Source of the DNA: Rhizobium sp. 11515TR
Lineage (GTDB): Bacteria > Pseudomonadota > Alphaproteobacteria > Rhizobiales > Rhizobiaceae
Direction of reading: 5' to 3'
Assembly: GCF_002277895.1 (NCBI RefSeq)
Contig: NZ_CP023000.1
Coordinates: forward strand, 1,054,001 to 1,118,000
Length of the DNA: 64,000 nt
Shown here: positions 52,764 through 61,529 of the stretch, piece after piece
Numbering within the stretch: position 1 is the stretch's first letter
How the letters are laid out: every line of letters begins with the position of its first letter
Notes under the pieces: generated by a model
The model's input: only the letters and a program-made list of their open reading frames with translations
What the model was told of the DNA's origin: nothing
The model's database searches: none
Position numbers and translations under genes: made by a program

Positions 52764-54092
52764 ATGAGCTACCACAATCCGCACACGCCGCCTCGCAAGT
52801 CCGCTACCTTCGACGATCATACGCTCGCCGAAATCCGCCGCGCGGCGGCGACGGGCATTTACGACATTCGCGGCGCCGGCACCAAGCGCAAGGTGCCGCA
52901 TTTTGACGACCTTTTGTTCCTCGGTGCCTCGATCTCGCGTTATCCGCTCGAAGGCTATCGCGAGAAGTGCGATACGACCGTCGTTCTCGGCAGCCGTTTC
53001 GCCAAGAAGCCGATCACGCTGAAGACCCCGATCACCATTGCCGGCATGAGCTTCGGCGCGCTTTCCGGCAACGCCAAGGAAGCCCTCGGCCGCGGTGCCA
53101 CACTTGCCGGCACGTCGACGACGACCGGCGACGGCGGCATGACGGACGAGGAGCGCGGCCATTCGCAGACACTGGTCTATCAGTATCTCCCCTCGCGCTA
53201 CGGCATGAACCCTAGAGATCTTCGCCGCGCCGACGCAATCGAAGTCGTTGTGGGTCAAGGCGCCAAGCCCGGCGGTGGCGGCATGCTGCTTGGCCAAAAG
53301 ATCTCCGATCGTGTCGCCAACATGCGCAATCTGCCGAAGGGCATCGATCAGCGTTCGGCCTGCCGCCATCCGGATTGGACCGGTCCGGACGATCTCGAAA
53401 TCAAGATCATGGAATTGCGCGAGATCACCGATTGGGAAAAGCCGATCTATGTGAAGGTCGGCGGCGCACGCCCTTATTACGATACCGCTCTTGCCGTGAA
53501 GGCCGGTGCCGATGTCGTGGTGCTTGACGGCATGCAGGGCGGCACAGCCGCGACCCAGGACGTCTTCATCGAGAATGTCGGCATGCCGACGCTCGCCTGT
53601 ATTCGCCCCGCCGTGCAGGCGCTGCAGGATCTCGGCATGCATCGCAAGGTGCAGCTCATCATCTCCGGCGGCATTCGCTCCGGAGCCGATGTGGCGAAGG
53701 CGCTGGCGCTGGGCGCGGATGCAGTTGCCATTGGCACGGCGGCGCTGGTTGCGATCGGCGACAACGATCCCAAATGGGAAGAAGAGTATCAGAAACTCGG
53801 TACGACGGCTGGCGCCTACGACGACTGGCATGAGGGCAAGGACCCGGCGGGTATCACAACGCAGGATCCGGAGCTCGCAAGCCGGCTCGATCCGATTGCT
53901 GCGGGCCGGCGGCTGGCCAATTATCTCAAGGTGATGACGTTGGAGGCGCAGACGATCGCGCGCGCTTGCGGCAAAAATCACCTGCACAATCTGGAGCCGG
54001 AAGACCTCTGTGCGCTGACGATGGAAGCCGCCGCCATGGCGCAGATTCCGCTTGCCGGCACCAATTGGTACCCGGGCAAGGGAGGCTTTTAA
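52764..54092 (+). CDS. mgsC: N-methylglutamate synthase subunit C (FMN-dependent glutamate synthase domain)
   Basis: A 442-residue catalytic subunit, corresponding to the central FMN and Fe-S part of glutamate synthase. The FMN barrel has MSFGALSGNAKEALGRGATL, VVGQGAKPGGGGMLLGQKIS, YVKVGGARPYYDTALAVKAG and IISGGIRSGADVAKALALGA. The C-terminus has ARACGKNHLHNLEPEDLCAL. AAGGGGA precedes the ATG. The Cys spacing of the bacterial GltB cluster is only partly evident. Members without linked gmaS are annotated as generic glutamate synthase; the linkage to gmaS and mgd genes here fixes the role. Confidence 0.92.
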   Translation: MSYHNPHTPPRKSATFDDHTLAEIRRAAATGIYDIRGAGTKRKVPHFDDLLFLGASISRYPLEGYREKCDTTVVLGSRFAKKPITLKTPITIAGMSFGALSGNAKEALGRGATLAGTSTTTGDGGMTDEERGHSQTLVYQYLPSRYGMNPRDLRRADAIEVVVGQGAKPGGGGMLLGQKISDRVANMRNLPKGIDQRSACRHPDWTGPDDLEIKIMELREITDWEKPIYVKVGGARPYYDTALAVKAGADVVVLDGMQGGTAATQDVFIENVGMPTLACIRPAVQALQDLGMHRKVQLIISGGIRSGADVAKALALGADAVAIGTAALVAIGDNDPKWEEEYQKLGTTAGAYDDWHEGKDPAGITTQDPELASRLDPIAAGRRLANYLKVMTLEAQTIARACGKNHLHNLEPEDLCALTMEAAAMAQIPLAGTNWYPGKGGF

Positions 54093-54111
54093 GATTCCGT
54101 CTGGGCCTGAG

Positions 54112-54127
54112 AGGCCTGGACGTTGCA
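54112..54127 (+). promoter_or_regulatory. Possible sigma-54 promoter before gmaS
   Basis: AGGCCTGGACGTTGCA has GG and GC separated by exactly 10 bp and ends TTGCA, as in -24/-12 promoters (consensus TGGCAC-N5-TTGCA); the first T and the A-C are not kept. It lies 43 bp before the gmaS ATG. Found by eye, so moderate weight only. Confidence 0.45.
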
Positions 54128-54170
54128 TGCATCATCGAAGTGTCTCGAAGAAATCCAAAGGGGAACGAGA

Positions 54171-55478
54171 ATGACACTGGATCTTGCTGCCTTTGCAAAG
54201 GACAAAGGCATCAAATATTTCATGATCAGTTATACGGATCTTTTTTCCGGTCAGCGCGCCAAGCTCGTGCCGGCGCAGGCGATTGTCGGGATGCAGGAAG
54301 AGGGCGCCGGCTTTGCCGGCTTCGCCACCTGGCTCGACATGACACCCGCCCATCCCGATCTTTTTGCCGTGCCGGACGCCTCCTCCGTCATCCAGCTCCC
54401 ATGGAAGAAGGACGTTGCCTGGGTTGCCGCCGATTGCATGATGGAAGGCGAATTGGTCGCTCAGGCGCCGCGCAATGTGTTGAAGAAGCTCGTGAAGGAA
54501 GCGGAAGCTGCAGGCAAGCGCGTCAAGACCGGCGTCGAAGCAGAGTTCTTCCTGATCACGGCCGATGGCGCCAAGATTTCCGACGAATACGATACCGCTG
54601 AAAAGCCCTGCTACGACCAGCAGGCCGTCATGCGGCGCTACGATGTCATCTCCGAGATCTGCGACTATATGCTGGAGCTCGGCTGGGGCGCCTATCAGAA
54701 CGACCACGAGGATGCCAACGGCCAGTTCGAGATGAACTGGGAATTTGACGATGCCTTGAAGACGGCGGACAAGCACTCCTTCTTCAAGTTCATGGTCAAG
54801 TCGATCGCCGAAAAGCACGGTCTCAGGGCGACATTCATGCCCAAGCCCTTCAAAGGTCTGACGGGCAATGGCTGCCATTGCCATATCTCCGTGTGGGACA
54901 ATGACGGCAGGACCAATGTCTTTGCCGACAGGGAAGCTGAATTCGGCCTGTCGGCCGAGGGCAAGCATTTCCTCGGCGGCATCATGAAACATGCCTCGTC
55001 GCTGGCGGCGATCACCAACCCGACGGTCAATTCCTATAAGCGCATCAATGCGCCGCGCACGACATCGGGTGCTACCTGGTCCCCCAATACCGTGACATGG
55101 ACTGGCAACAACCGCACGCATATGGTGCGTGTGCCCGGTCCCGGCCGCTTCGAGCTGCGCCTGCCCGATGGTGCCGTCAATCCCTACCTTCTGCAGGCGG
55201 TCATCATCGCCGCCGGCCTGGATGGCCTGCGCAGCATGGCCGATCCCGGGCCTCATCACGATATCGACATGTATGCGGAGGGTCATCTCGTGAAGAATGC
55301 GCCGCGCCTGCCGCTCAATCTGCTCGATGCGCTGCGGGCCTATGACGAGGATGAAGGGCTGAAACAGGCGATCGGCTCGGAATTCTCCGAAGCCTATCTG
55401 AAGCTCAAGCATCAGGAATGGAACGCCTACTGCTCGCATTTCACGCAGTGGGAGCGCGACAGCACGCTCGATATCTGA
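54171..55478 (+). CDS. gmaS: Gamma-glutamylmethylamide synthetase (glutamine synthetase type III-like)
   Basis: Joins methylamine to glutamate using ATP, giving gamma-glutamylmethylamide, the entry step of the N-methylglutamate pathway. It is 435 residues, close to the GlnT-like proteins of rhizobia. Motifs of the glutamine synthetase fold: VEAEFFLIT (metal Glu), NDHEDANGQFEMNW (Glu/Asn region), GNGCHCHISVWDN (substrate and ATP site), NSYKRINAPRTTSGATWSPN and RVPGPGRFELRLPDGAVNPY. AAAGGGGA precedes the ATG at 54171. It follows mgsC by 78 bp. GlnT and GmaS are close, and location decides for GmaS. A sigma-54-like site lies upstream. Confidence 0.9.
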   Translation: MTLDLAAFAKDKGIKYFMISYTDLFSGQRAKLVPAQAIVGMQEEGAGFAGFATWLDMTPAHPDLFAVPDASSVIQLPWKKDVAWVAADCMMEGELVAQAPRNVLKKLVKEAEAAGKRVKTGVEAEFFLITADGAKISDEYDTAEKPCYDQQAVMRRYDVISEICDYMLELGWGAYQNDHEDANGQFEMNWEFDDALKTADKHSFFKFMVKSIAEKHGLRATFMPKPFKGLTGNGCHCHISVWDNDGRTNVFADREAEFGLSAEGKHFLGGIMKHASSLAAITNPTVNSYKRINAPRTTSGATWSPNTVTWTGNNRTHMVRVPGPGRFELRLPDGAVNPYLLQAVIIAAGLDGLRSMADPGPHHDIDMYAEGHLVKNAPRLPLNLLDALRAYDEDEGLKQAIGSEFSEAYLKLKHQEWNAYCSHFTQWERDSTLDI

Positions 55479-55551
55479 GTGCGCAAAAAGACGCGAGAAT
55501 TGACCCATATGCCGCGTTTTATCGCATATGGCGGGATCATCCTCGGAAGTT

Positions 55552-55687
55552 CCTTCTCCCCAGCGGGGAGAAGGTGGCCCGAAGGGCCGGATGAGGGGGC
55601 TTTCCGATTTGAATTCATGGACTTTCGTGCTCGTGGCGGATACCCCCTCATCCGCCTGACGGCACCTTCTCCCCACTGGGGAGAAGG
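55552..55687. repeat. Rhizobial inverted repeat element between gmaS and purU
   Basis: A 136-bp element whose arms are inverted copies: each end carries the hairpin CCTTCTCCCC-N3-GGGGAGAAGG (55552-55574 and 55665-55687), then the arms GGTGGCC..GGATGAGGGGG and CCCCCTCATCCG..GGCACC face each other. Elements of this form are common between genes in Rhizobiales. It may act as a transcription terminator after gmaS. Confidence 0.85.
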
Positions 55688-55774
55688 GGTGTGCGGCAGC
55701 TACCTGCTTCATGTGCGATTGGCCTGTGACACATGAGGCGGAATTTTGGCCGCGGACGGCGGAGGAAAATTAGC

Positions 55775-56659
55775 ATGACGAGCTATGTATTGACAGTGAC
55801 GTGCCAATCGACGCGTGGGATTGTTGCGGCGATCTCGAACTATCTGGCCGGACAGGGCTGCAACATCGTCGATTCCAGCCAGTTCGACGATCTCGATACC
55901 GGCAAGTTCTTCATGCGCGTCTCCTTCATCTCCGAGGAAGGGGTCGGCGGACCGGCGCTTGCCGAAGGCTTCAAGCCGATCGCCGAGAAGTTCGCCATGG
56001 ATGCGGAGATCCACGATGCCAAGAAGCGCATGAAGGTGCTCTTGATGGTCTCGCGCTTCGGTCATTGCTTGAACGACCTGCTCTACCGCTGGAAGATCGG
56101 CGCATTGCCGATCGACATCGTCGGCGTCGTCTCCAACCATTTCGACTACCAGAAAGTGGTGGTCAATCACGATATCCCCTTCCACCACATCAAGGTAACG
56201 AAGGACAACAAGCCGCAGGCCGAAGCCCAGCTCCTGGAACTGGTCGAGCAGACCGGCACCGAGCTGGTGGTGCTCGCCCGCTATATGCAGGTTCTGTCGG
56301 ATGCGCTCTGCCGAAAAATGTCGGGCCGCATCATCAACATCCACCATTCCTTCCTGCCGTCCTTCAAGGGGGCAAACCCTTATAAGCAGGCCTATGAGCG
56401 CGGCGTGAAGCTGATCGGGGCGACGGCGCATTATGTGACGGCCGATCTCGACGAAGGTCCGATCATCGAGCAGGACACGGCGCGCATCACCCATGCGCAG
56501 TCGGCCGAGGACTATGTCTCGATCGGCCGCGATGTGGAGAGCCAGGTACTGGCGCGTGCCATCCATGCGCATATCCACTATCGCACCTTCCTCAACGGCA
56601 ACCGCACCGTCGTCTTCCCAGCAAGCCCGGGCTCCTATGCCTCCGAACGCATGGGGTGA
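55775..56659 (+). CDS. purU: Formyltetrahydrofolate deformylase
   Basis: Hydrolyses 10-formyl-THF to formate and THF. It is 294 residues. The N-terminal ACT domain is YVLTVTCQSTRGIVAAISNY, and the C-terminal formyltransferase domain (from about residue 85, KVLLMVSRFGHCLNDLLYRW) has the Asn-His-Asp site in RIINIHHSFLPSF and DLDEGPIIEQD. GGAGGA lies 8 bases before the ATG at 55775. Its TGA ends 3 bp before the folD ATG. In this cluster it should return THF and export the C1 unit as formate. Confidence 0.94.
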   Translation: MTSYVLTVTCQSTRGIVAAISNYLAGQGCNIVDSSQFDDLDTGKFFMRVSFISEEGVGGPALAEGFKPIAEKFAMDAEIHDAKKRMKVLLMVSRFGHCLNDLLYRWKIGALPIDIVGVVSNHFDYQKVVVNHDIPFHHIKVTKDNKPQAEAQLLELVEQTGTELVVLARYMQVLSDALCRKMSGRIINIHHSFLPSFKGANPYKQAYERGVKLIGATAHYVTADLDEGPIIEQDTARITHAQSAEDYVSIGRDVESQVLARAIHAHIHYRTFLNGNRTVVFPASPGSYASERMG

Positions 56660-56662
56660 GTG

Positions 56663-57568
56663 ATGGCGCTCGCAACGGTGATCGACGGGAAACGAGCAGC
56701 AGCTTCGGTGATCGAGGCTGTGAAGGCTGCGGCGGCGGGACTTGAGGCGGAGGCCGGTGTGAAGACCGGTCTTGCGGTCATCATCGTCGGCGACGATCCG
56801 GCCAGCCACGCCTATGTGAACTCCAAGAGCAAGATGGCCAAGGAATGCGGCTTCAAGTCGGTGCAGCACACGCTGCCGGCGGAGACGACGCAGGAAGAGC
56901 TGGCAAGGCTGGTTTCCTCCCTGAATGACGATGCCTCCATCCACGGTATTCTCGTGCAATTGCCGCTGCCGAAGCATCTCGATTCGGAACCGATCATCCA
57001 GTCGATCAAGCCGGAAAAGGATGTCGATGGCCTGCATGTGGTCAATGCCGGCAAGCTGGCAACCGGCGATCTCGAAACCGGACTGATCTCGTGCACGCCG
57101 GCCGGCGCCATGCTGCTGGTGCGACAGGTGCATGGCGAGGACCTGTCGGGTCTGAATGCCGTCGTCATCGGTCGTTCCAACCTGTTCGGCAAGCCGATGG
57201 CGCAATTGCTGCTCAATGCCAGTGCCACTGTCACGACGGCGCATTCGCGGACCAAGGATCTCGCCTCCGTGGCAAGGGGTGCCGATATCCTGGTGGCGGC
57301 CGTTGGTCGACCGGAGATGATCAAGGCCGACTGGATCAAGCCGGGTGCCACTGTCATCGATGTCGGCATCAACCGGATCGCGGCCCCGGAGCGGGGCGAG
57401 GGCAAGAGCCGGCTGGTGGGCGATGTCGCCTATGGTGGAGCTTCCGAAGTCGCCGCCGCCATCACGCCGGTTCCGGGCGGTGTCGGCCCGATGACGATCG
57501 CCATGCTGATGGCCAATACCGTCATTGCCGCTTATCGCGCCGCGGGTAAGAAGCCGCCGAGGTGTTAG
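56663..57568 (+). CDS. folD: Methylene-THF dehydrogenase/methenyl-THF cyclohydrolase
   Basis: Bifunctional enzyme that oxidises methylene-THF to formyl-THF with NADP. It is 301 residues, normal for FolD. Motifs: VGDDPASHAYVNSKSKMAKE (catalytic Lys), GILVQLPLPKHLD, PEKDVDGLHVVNAGKL, VIGRSNLFGKPMAQLL (Rossmann), HSRTKDLASVARGADILVAA and PVPGGVGPMTIAML. It follows purU almost without gap, giving the route methylene-THF to formyl-THF to formate for C1 units released by the demethylases encoded around it. A paralogue elsewhere in the genome is likely, since FolD is essential. Confidence 0.95.
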   Translation: MALATVIDGKRAAASVIEAVKAAAAGLEAEAGVKTGLAVIIVGDDPASHAYVNSKSKMAKECGFKSVQHTLPAETTQEELARLVSSLNDDASIHGILVQLPLPKHLDSEPIIQSIKPEKDVDGLHVVNAGKLATGDLETGLISCTPAGAMLLVRQVHGEDLSGLNAVVIGRSNLFGKPMAQLLLNASATVTTAHSRTKDLASVARGADILVAAVGRPEMIKADWIKPGATVIDVGINRIAAPERGEGKSRLVGDVAYGGASEVAAAITPVPGGVGPMTIAMLMANTVIAAYRAAGKKPPRC

Positions 57569-57577
57569 AGCGAAACA

Positions 57578-57589
57578 CCATCCGGATGG
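57578..57589. other. Palindrome after folD
   Basis: CCATCCGGATGG, a perfect 12-bp palindrome 10 bp after the folD stop codon. It sits in the 113-bp spacer before the demethylase operon. Function unknown; probably an end-of-gene element. Confidence 0.4.
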
Positions 57590-57681
57590 CCAAGAAAAAC
57601 CCTTCGGATCGGCTTGCCAAGGCGCGAAAGACGATTATAGTCAGGAAATAAATATTCCGTAGAAGAAAAAGAGGGAACGAA

Positions 57682-58815
57682 ATGGCATTATCATGGCGTT
57701 TCTCCGCGTTGGCGGACCGGCACCGTGCTCTCGGATCGAAACTCGAGGACTGGAGCGGCATGGGAACCGCCTGGACTTACGATAAGGACATGTCGCAGGA
57801 GCATGTCGCGATCCGTACCAAGGCCGGCATCATGGACGTTTCCGGCCTCAAAAAGGTGCATCTGGTCGGACCGCACGCCATTGCCGTGCTCGACTATATC
57901 ACCACCCGCGACATGTCGAAGATCTATCCCGGCCGCTCGGTTTACGCCGCGATGCTGAACGATCGCGGCTACTTCACCGACGACTGCATCGTCTACCGCA
58001 CCGGTCCAAATTCCTGGATGCTGGTGCATGGCTCAGGCTCCGGCCACGAGGAAGTGCTCAAGCAGGCGGCCGGCCGCAACTGCGCTGTCCTCTTCGACGA
58101 CGATCTGCACGATCTGTCGCTGCAAGGCCCGGTCGCCGTCGATTATCTCGCAAAATATGTGCCTGGGATCCGCGATCTTAAATATTTCCATCACATGCAG
58201 ACGACGCTGTTCGGCGCGCCTGTGATGATCTCGCGCACAGGCTATACCGGCGAGCGCGGTTATGAGATCTTCGTGCGCGGCCAGGATGCGCCAATGGTTT
58301 GGGACCGCATCGTCGCGGAAGGCGAGGAGATGGGGATCATCCCCTGCTGCTTCAGCGTTCTCGACATGCTGCGCGTTGAAAGCTATCTGCTCTTTTATCC
58401 CTACGATAACTCGCAGATGTACCCCTTCGCCGACCAGCCGCCCGGCGATAGCCTTTGGGAACTCGGCCTCGATTTCACCGTCAGCCCCGGCAAGACCGGC
58501 TTCCGCGGTGCCGAGGAACATGCGCGCCTCAAGGGCAAGGAGCGCTTCAAGATCTTCGGTATGCTCATCGATGCCGACGGTCCGGCCGATCTCGGCGACG
58601 AGGTCTATTACGAGGGCAAAAAGGTCGGCGTCATCACTTGCCCCTGCTATTCGACACTGACGAAGAAATCGATGGCGATCGCCCGCCTCGATGTCGACAA
58701 GGCCGTGCAGGGCACGAAGCTCGAAGTGCGCGGCAAGAGCCTGAAGGCGAGTGCGATTGCCCATACGCTGCCATTCGATGACCCGGAAAAGAAGAAGAGG
58801 ACGGCCATCGGCTAA
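57682..58815 (+). CDS. dmmD: GcvT-like THF-binding subunit of dimethylamine oxidative demethylase
   Basis: A 377-residue aminomethyltransferase (GcvT) fold protein that should trap formaldehyde released by the demethylase onto THF. It shows IRTKAGIMDVSGLKKVHLVG, DYITTRDMSKIYPGRSVYAA, DGxxxDDCIVYR-type turn, SLQGPVAVDYLAKYVPGI, SRTGYTGERGYEIFV and the C-terminal GDEVYYEGKKVGVITCPCYS. GAGGGAAC precedes the ATG. It begins the operon dmmD-dmmA-dmmB-dmmC; in Ruegeria and Pseudomonas the same set is the dimethylamine monooxygenase / heme-dependent oxidative N-demethylase. The symbol follows the dmmDABC order and is inferred. Confidence 0.85.
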   Translation: MALSWRFSALADRHRALGSKLEDWSGMGTAWTYDKDMSQEHVAIRTKAGIMDVSGLKKVHLVGPHAIAVLDYITTRDMSKIYPGRSVYAAMLNDRGYFTDDCIVYRTGPNSWMLVHGSGSGHEEVLKQAAGRNCAVLFDDDLHDLSLQGPVAVDYLAKYVPGIRDLKYFHHMQTTLFGAPVMISRTGYTGERGYEIFVRGQDAPMVWDRIVAEGEEMGIIPCCFSVLDMLRVESYLLFYPYDNSQMYPFADQPPGDSLWELGLDFTVSPGKTGFRGAEEHARLKGKERFKIFGMLIDADGPADLGDEVYYEGKKVGVITCPCYSTLTKKSMAIARLDVDKAVQGTKLEVRGKSLKASAIAHTLPFDDPEKKKRTAIG

Positions 58816-58825
58816 GGAGGCGCTC

Positions 58826-59431
58826 ATGCTTGTCGAAGGCATCAAGAGCCGACCGGTCTACAAAGGCCTCTCCATCCAGCCGCATGCCCGGCGGCATCTG
58901 TTCGCGCTGGAAGGCGAGGGGGCCAACGCCCTCCTCGACCAGATGGCCGGGCTTGACGATACCGTCCTGTCGCGCAGCGAAATCCTCTATGTCGCGCGTG
59001 ACTCGCAGGGCAGGGGCCATGACGAGGCTCTACGCAGCCTTGGCGCAGATATGTTCTTCACGGCGCCGACGATTGCGACATTGCTCTTCCGTCTGAAGGG
59101 CTCGCTTACAACGGCGCATATGGGCACGCGGCTTTATATCGCCGGCACCGAGGGTTTTATTGGCCAGGCGATGATGTTGGCGCTCGATTACGGCATGGAT
59201 CATGCCTCGATCATCACCGAACATCGCGGTTCCCTGGCGCGTCGCGTACAATGCGTCCATTGCAAGGGCATCACCGAGGATGTCACGCATAGTCCCTTTG
59301 CCTGCGGCCATTGCGGGCTTCCGTTGTTGGTGCGCGACCACTATTCGCGTCGCCTCGGTGCCTTTCAGGGCGTCAACATCGATGCGGAAGAGCCGGGTAC
59401 GGCGCCTGATCCCGAGGAGTTGTTCCTGTGA
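58826..59431 (+). CDS. dmmA: Dimethylamine monooxygenase small subunit, DmmA family
   Basis: A 201-residue protein of the DmmA-like family. The N-terminal two thirds form an alpha/beta domain (RPVYKGLSIQPHARRHLFAL, GTRLYIAGTEGFIGQAMMLA). The C-terminal zinc-ribbon or rubredoxin-like motif has two C-x2-C pairs: CVHCKG and CGHCGLPLLVRDHYSRRLGA. AAGGAGG lies 8 bases before the ATG at 58826. Its stop overlaps the next start (GTGA), so translation is coupled. A role in electron transfer or assembly within the complex is likely but not shown here. Confidence 0.85.
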   Translation: MLVEGIKSRPVYKGLSIQPHARRHLFALEGEGANALLDQMAGLDDTVLSRSEILYVARDSQGRGHDEALRSLGADMFFTAPTIATLLFRLKGSLTTAHMGTRLYIAGTEGFIGQAMMLALDYGMDHASIITEHRGSLARRVQCVHCKGITEDVTHSPFACGHCGLPLLVRDHYSRRLGAFQGVNIDAEEPGTAPDPEELFL

Positions 59432-60393
59432 GCGGTGGTACGGAAATTCCGGTTCGCGTCGCGAAGGTGACGCCGGTCGCCGATCGCATCAAGCGCTTCC
59501 GCTTCGAGCGTCTCGATGGCGCGCCGATGCCTTATTTTTCCGGCGGCGCCCATGTCATCGTCTCGATGAACGACGAGGGCCATGTTCGCCGCAACGCCTA
59601 TTCGCTGATGTCGCCGCCGCATGATTGTTCGGCCTATGAGATCAGCGTGCTGCGTGTCGAGGAATCGCGCGGCGGTTCCGCCTTCATGCATGAGAAGGTG
59701 CGGGAGGGTGACGAGCTCAAGGTCAGCTATCCCATCAATCTCTTTCAGCCGGACTGGCGCGGCCGCAAGCACCTTTTGATCGCCGGCGGCATCGGCATCA
59801 CGCCCTTCATCGCGATGATGCAGCAGTTCTCGCGCGAGGGCGCGAATTTCGAACTGCATTATGCCGTTCGTTCGATCGATCGCGGCGCCTATTGCCGGGA
59901 GCTTGTCGAGCAATATGGCTCGCAGCGCGTGAAGATCTATTGCGACGCCGATCGCAATTTCATCCCCGTGGCACGTCTGCTCGAAAGCCAGCCGCTCGGC
60001 ACGCATCTCTATGTCTGCGGCCCGGCCGGCATGATCGACGCCGTGTTGAAAACGGGCATCGAGGCCGGCTGGCCGGAACAGAACCTGCATTCCGAACGCT
60101 TCCTGTCGTCGCAGCCCGGCAAGCCCTTCTCCATCATGCTGACGCGGTCCGGCAAGACCGTTCACGTCGGTCATCATGAGAGCATGCTGGAGGCGATCGA
60201 GGCTGCCGGCATCGATGCGCCCTTCCTCTGTCGCGGCGGCGCCTGTGGACAATGCGAGACCGGCGTTGCCGTCTGCGACGGTAAGCTTCTGCACAATGAC
60301 GTCTATCTGACCGACGAAGAAAAGGCCTCTGGCCGAAAGGTGATGATCTGCGTTTCCCGGTTCGAAGGAAGCGCGCTGCATCTCGACCTATAG
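59428..60393 (+). CDS. dmmB: PDR/VanB-type reductase subunit of dimethylamine demethylase (FMN, NAD(P)H, 2Fe-2S)
   Basis: Electron-transfer subunit of 321 residues with a GTG start that overlaps the dmmA stop (GTGA; GAGGAG upstream). Domains: FMN-binding barrel (RRNAYSLMSPP near residue 52), NAD(P)H-binding part (HLLIAGGIGITPFIAMMQQF near 115, YVCGPAGMIDAVLKTG near 195), and C-terminal plant-type [2Fe-2S] ferredoxin with CRGGACGQC near 267 and VMICVSR for the fourth Cys. It should feed electrons from NAD(P)H to the heme subunit. The operon position B is used for the symbol. Confidence 0.9.
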   Translation: MSGGTEIPVRVAKVTPVADRIKRFRFERLDGAPMPYFSGGAHVIVSMNDEGHVRRNAYSLMSPPHDCSAYEISVLRVEESRGGSAFMHEKVREGDELKVSYPINLFQPDWRGRKHLLIAGGIGITPFIAMMQQFSREGANFELHYAVRSIDRGAYCRELVEQYGSQRVKIYCDADRNFIPVARLLESQPLGTHLYVCGPAGMIDAVLKTGIEAGWPEQNLHSERFLSSQPGKPFSIMLTRSGKTVHVGHHESMLEAIEAAGIDAPFLCRGGACGQCETGVAVCDGKLLHNDVYLTDEEKASGRKVMICVSRFEGSALHLDL

Positions 60394-60421
60394 GCCTCAA
60401 CCGATATTCAGGAGAACGGAC

Positions 60422-61462
60422 ATGGCAATCGCCTTCAAGCAGGAAACGTTCAGGAACGATTTCAGCTACCGCAACAGTCCGGAAAACATCAGGCGTTTCC
60501 CGTTCCCCTTCGATCGCGACGAATACATGTATTCAGTCAATATGGAGCCGCATGTAAAAGGGCGGAAGAACACGGTCTACGAAAGTCTGATCGACGTCGA
60601 CGAGCACTATGTCGCCGAGATGCATGACCGGGCTCTGGTGCTGAAGGAAGATCCCTTACGCTATCAGGCGCTGCCGCACATGATGACAGCGCAATGGGAC
60701 ACGCTGGAACTGCTGATGGAAGAGCAGGCGGCCGGCTATCCCGAGCATTTCACGCTCACCAAGAACGGCGACCGGTGGCGCTGGATCAATAGGCCGCTCG
60801 GCATAGATGACACCTTCACCTTCGGCGATGCGTCGACGTTGCCTTACGAACCCTTCGAATACATCACCCGACAGGCACAGGGCGATTTCTGCATCGTCGA
60901 CCAGCGCGATGGCAATCTCTGGATGGATGCCGGCATGGTGACGACCCAGGCCGATTGGTCGCTCGATTTCGATATCGGCATGAACTTCATGGAGTGGCAC
61001 GGGCCGGTGCCGCTTGCCCACCAGATCGGCGTCTTCGACCGCGCGCTCAAATTCCTCTTGAACCTGCAGCTCGGCAAGCCGACGCGCCGGTTCAACTGGA
61101 CGATGACTATCAATCCGCGCCTCGATACCAGTCCTGAAAACTATCCGAAATGGGGTCCGGACCGCACCACGGTGACGCCCGAGAATGTCGGCGAAAAGGT
61201 GCATCTGCGCGTCGAGCTGCAGAGCCTATGGCGCCTGCCGCGCTCCAACGCCATTCTCTTCGTCATCCGCTGCTATCTGATGAACATGAATGAGCTCGTC
61301 ACAGTGCCGAAATGGGCGCGCCGTTTCCCGCGTGTGCTGAAGACCCTGCCGCCGGAGCTCATCGACTATAAGGGCCTGACGCGCTTCCGCCAGACCACGA
61401 TCGACTGGCTGTCGAAATATGACGACGGCGCCCCGACCAGTCCCGGCATTTTTCCGGATTGA
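60422..61462 (+). CDS. dmmC: Heme-dependent oxidative N-demethylase catalytic subunit (DUF3445)
   Basis: A 346-residue protein of the DUF3445/HODM family, in which a PAS-fold domain binds heme and oxidises a secondary amine. It contains FPFPFDRDEYMYSVNMEPHV, QAQGDFCIVDQRDGNLWMDA, FMEWHGPVPLAHQIGVFDRA and TRRFNWTMTINPRLDTSPEN, all dense in conserved aromatic residues. AGGAGAA lies 9 bases before the ATG. It is the last gene of dmmDABC and precedes tmm by 67 bp. Family members of known function demethylate dimethylamine, which fits the adjoining trimethylamine and methylamine genes. Symbol by operon order; naming varies between groups. Confidence 0.88.
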   Translation: MAIAFKQETFRNDFSYRNSPENIRRFPFPFDRDEYMYSVNMEPHVKGRKNTVYESLIDVDEHYVAEMHDRALVLKEDPLRYQALPHMMTAQWDTLELLMEEQAAGYPEHFTLTKNGDRWRWINRPLGIDDTFTFGDASTLPYEPFEYITRQAQGDFCIVDQRDGNLWMDAGMVTTQADWSLDFDIGMNFMEWHGPVPLAHQIGVFDRALKFLLNLQLGKPTRRFNWTMTINPRLDTSPENYPKWGPDRTTVTPENVGEKVHLRVELQSLWRLPRSNAILFVIRCYLMNMNELVTVPKWARRFPRVLKTLPPELIDYKGLTRFRQTTIDWLSKYDDGAPTSPGIFPD

Positions 61463-61529
61463 TGCCGACACGGCGCGAAACGACTGCATGCCATAAAAAA
61501 TTCGATACAATCGAGAAGGGGAATGCCAC

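Noticed and set aside
52077..54128. Long minus-strand frame (683 codons) opposite mgsB and mgsC
   Set aside because: Antisense shadow of strongly conserved genes, with no start site or recognisable fold.
54171..55478. Ordinary glutamine synthetase (GlnT)
   Set aside because: The sequence alone allows GlnT, but position directly after mgsABC is the usual place of gmaS.
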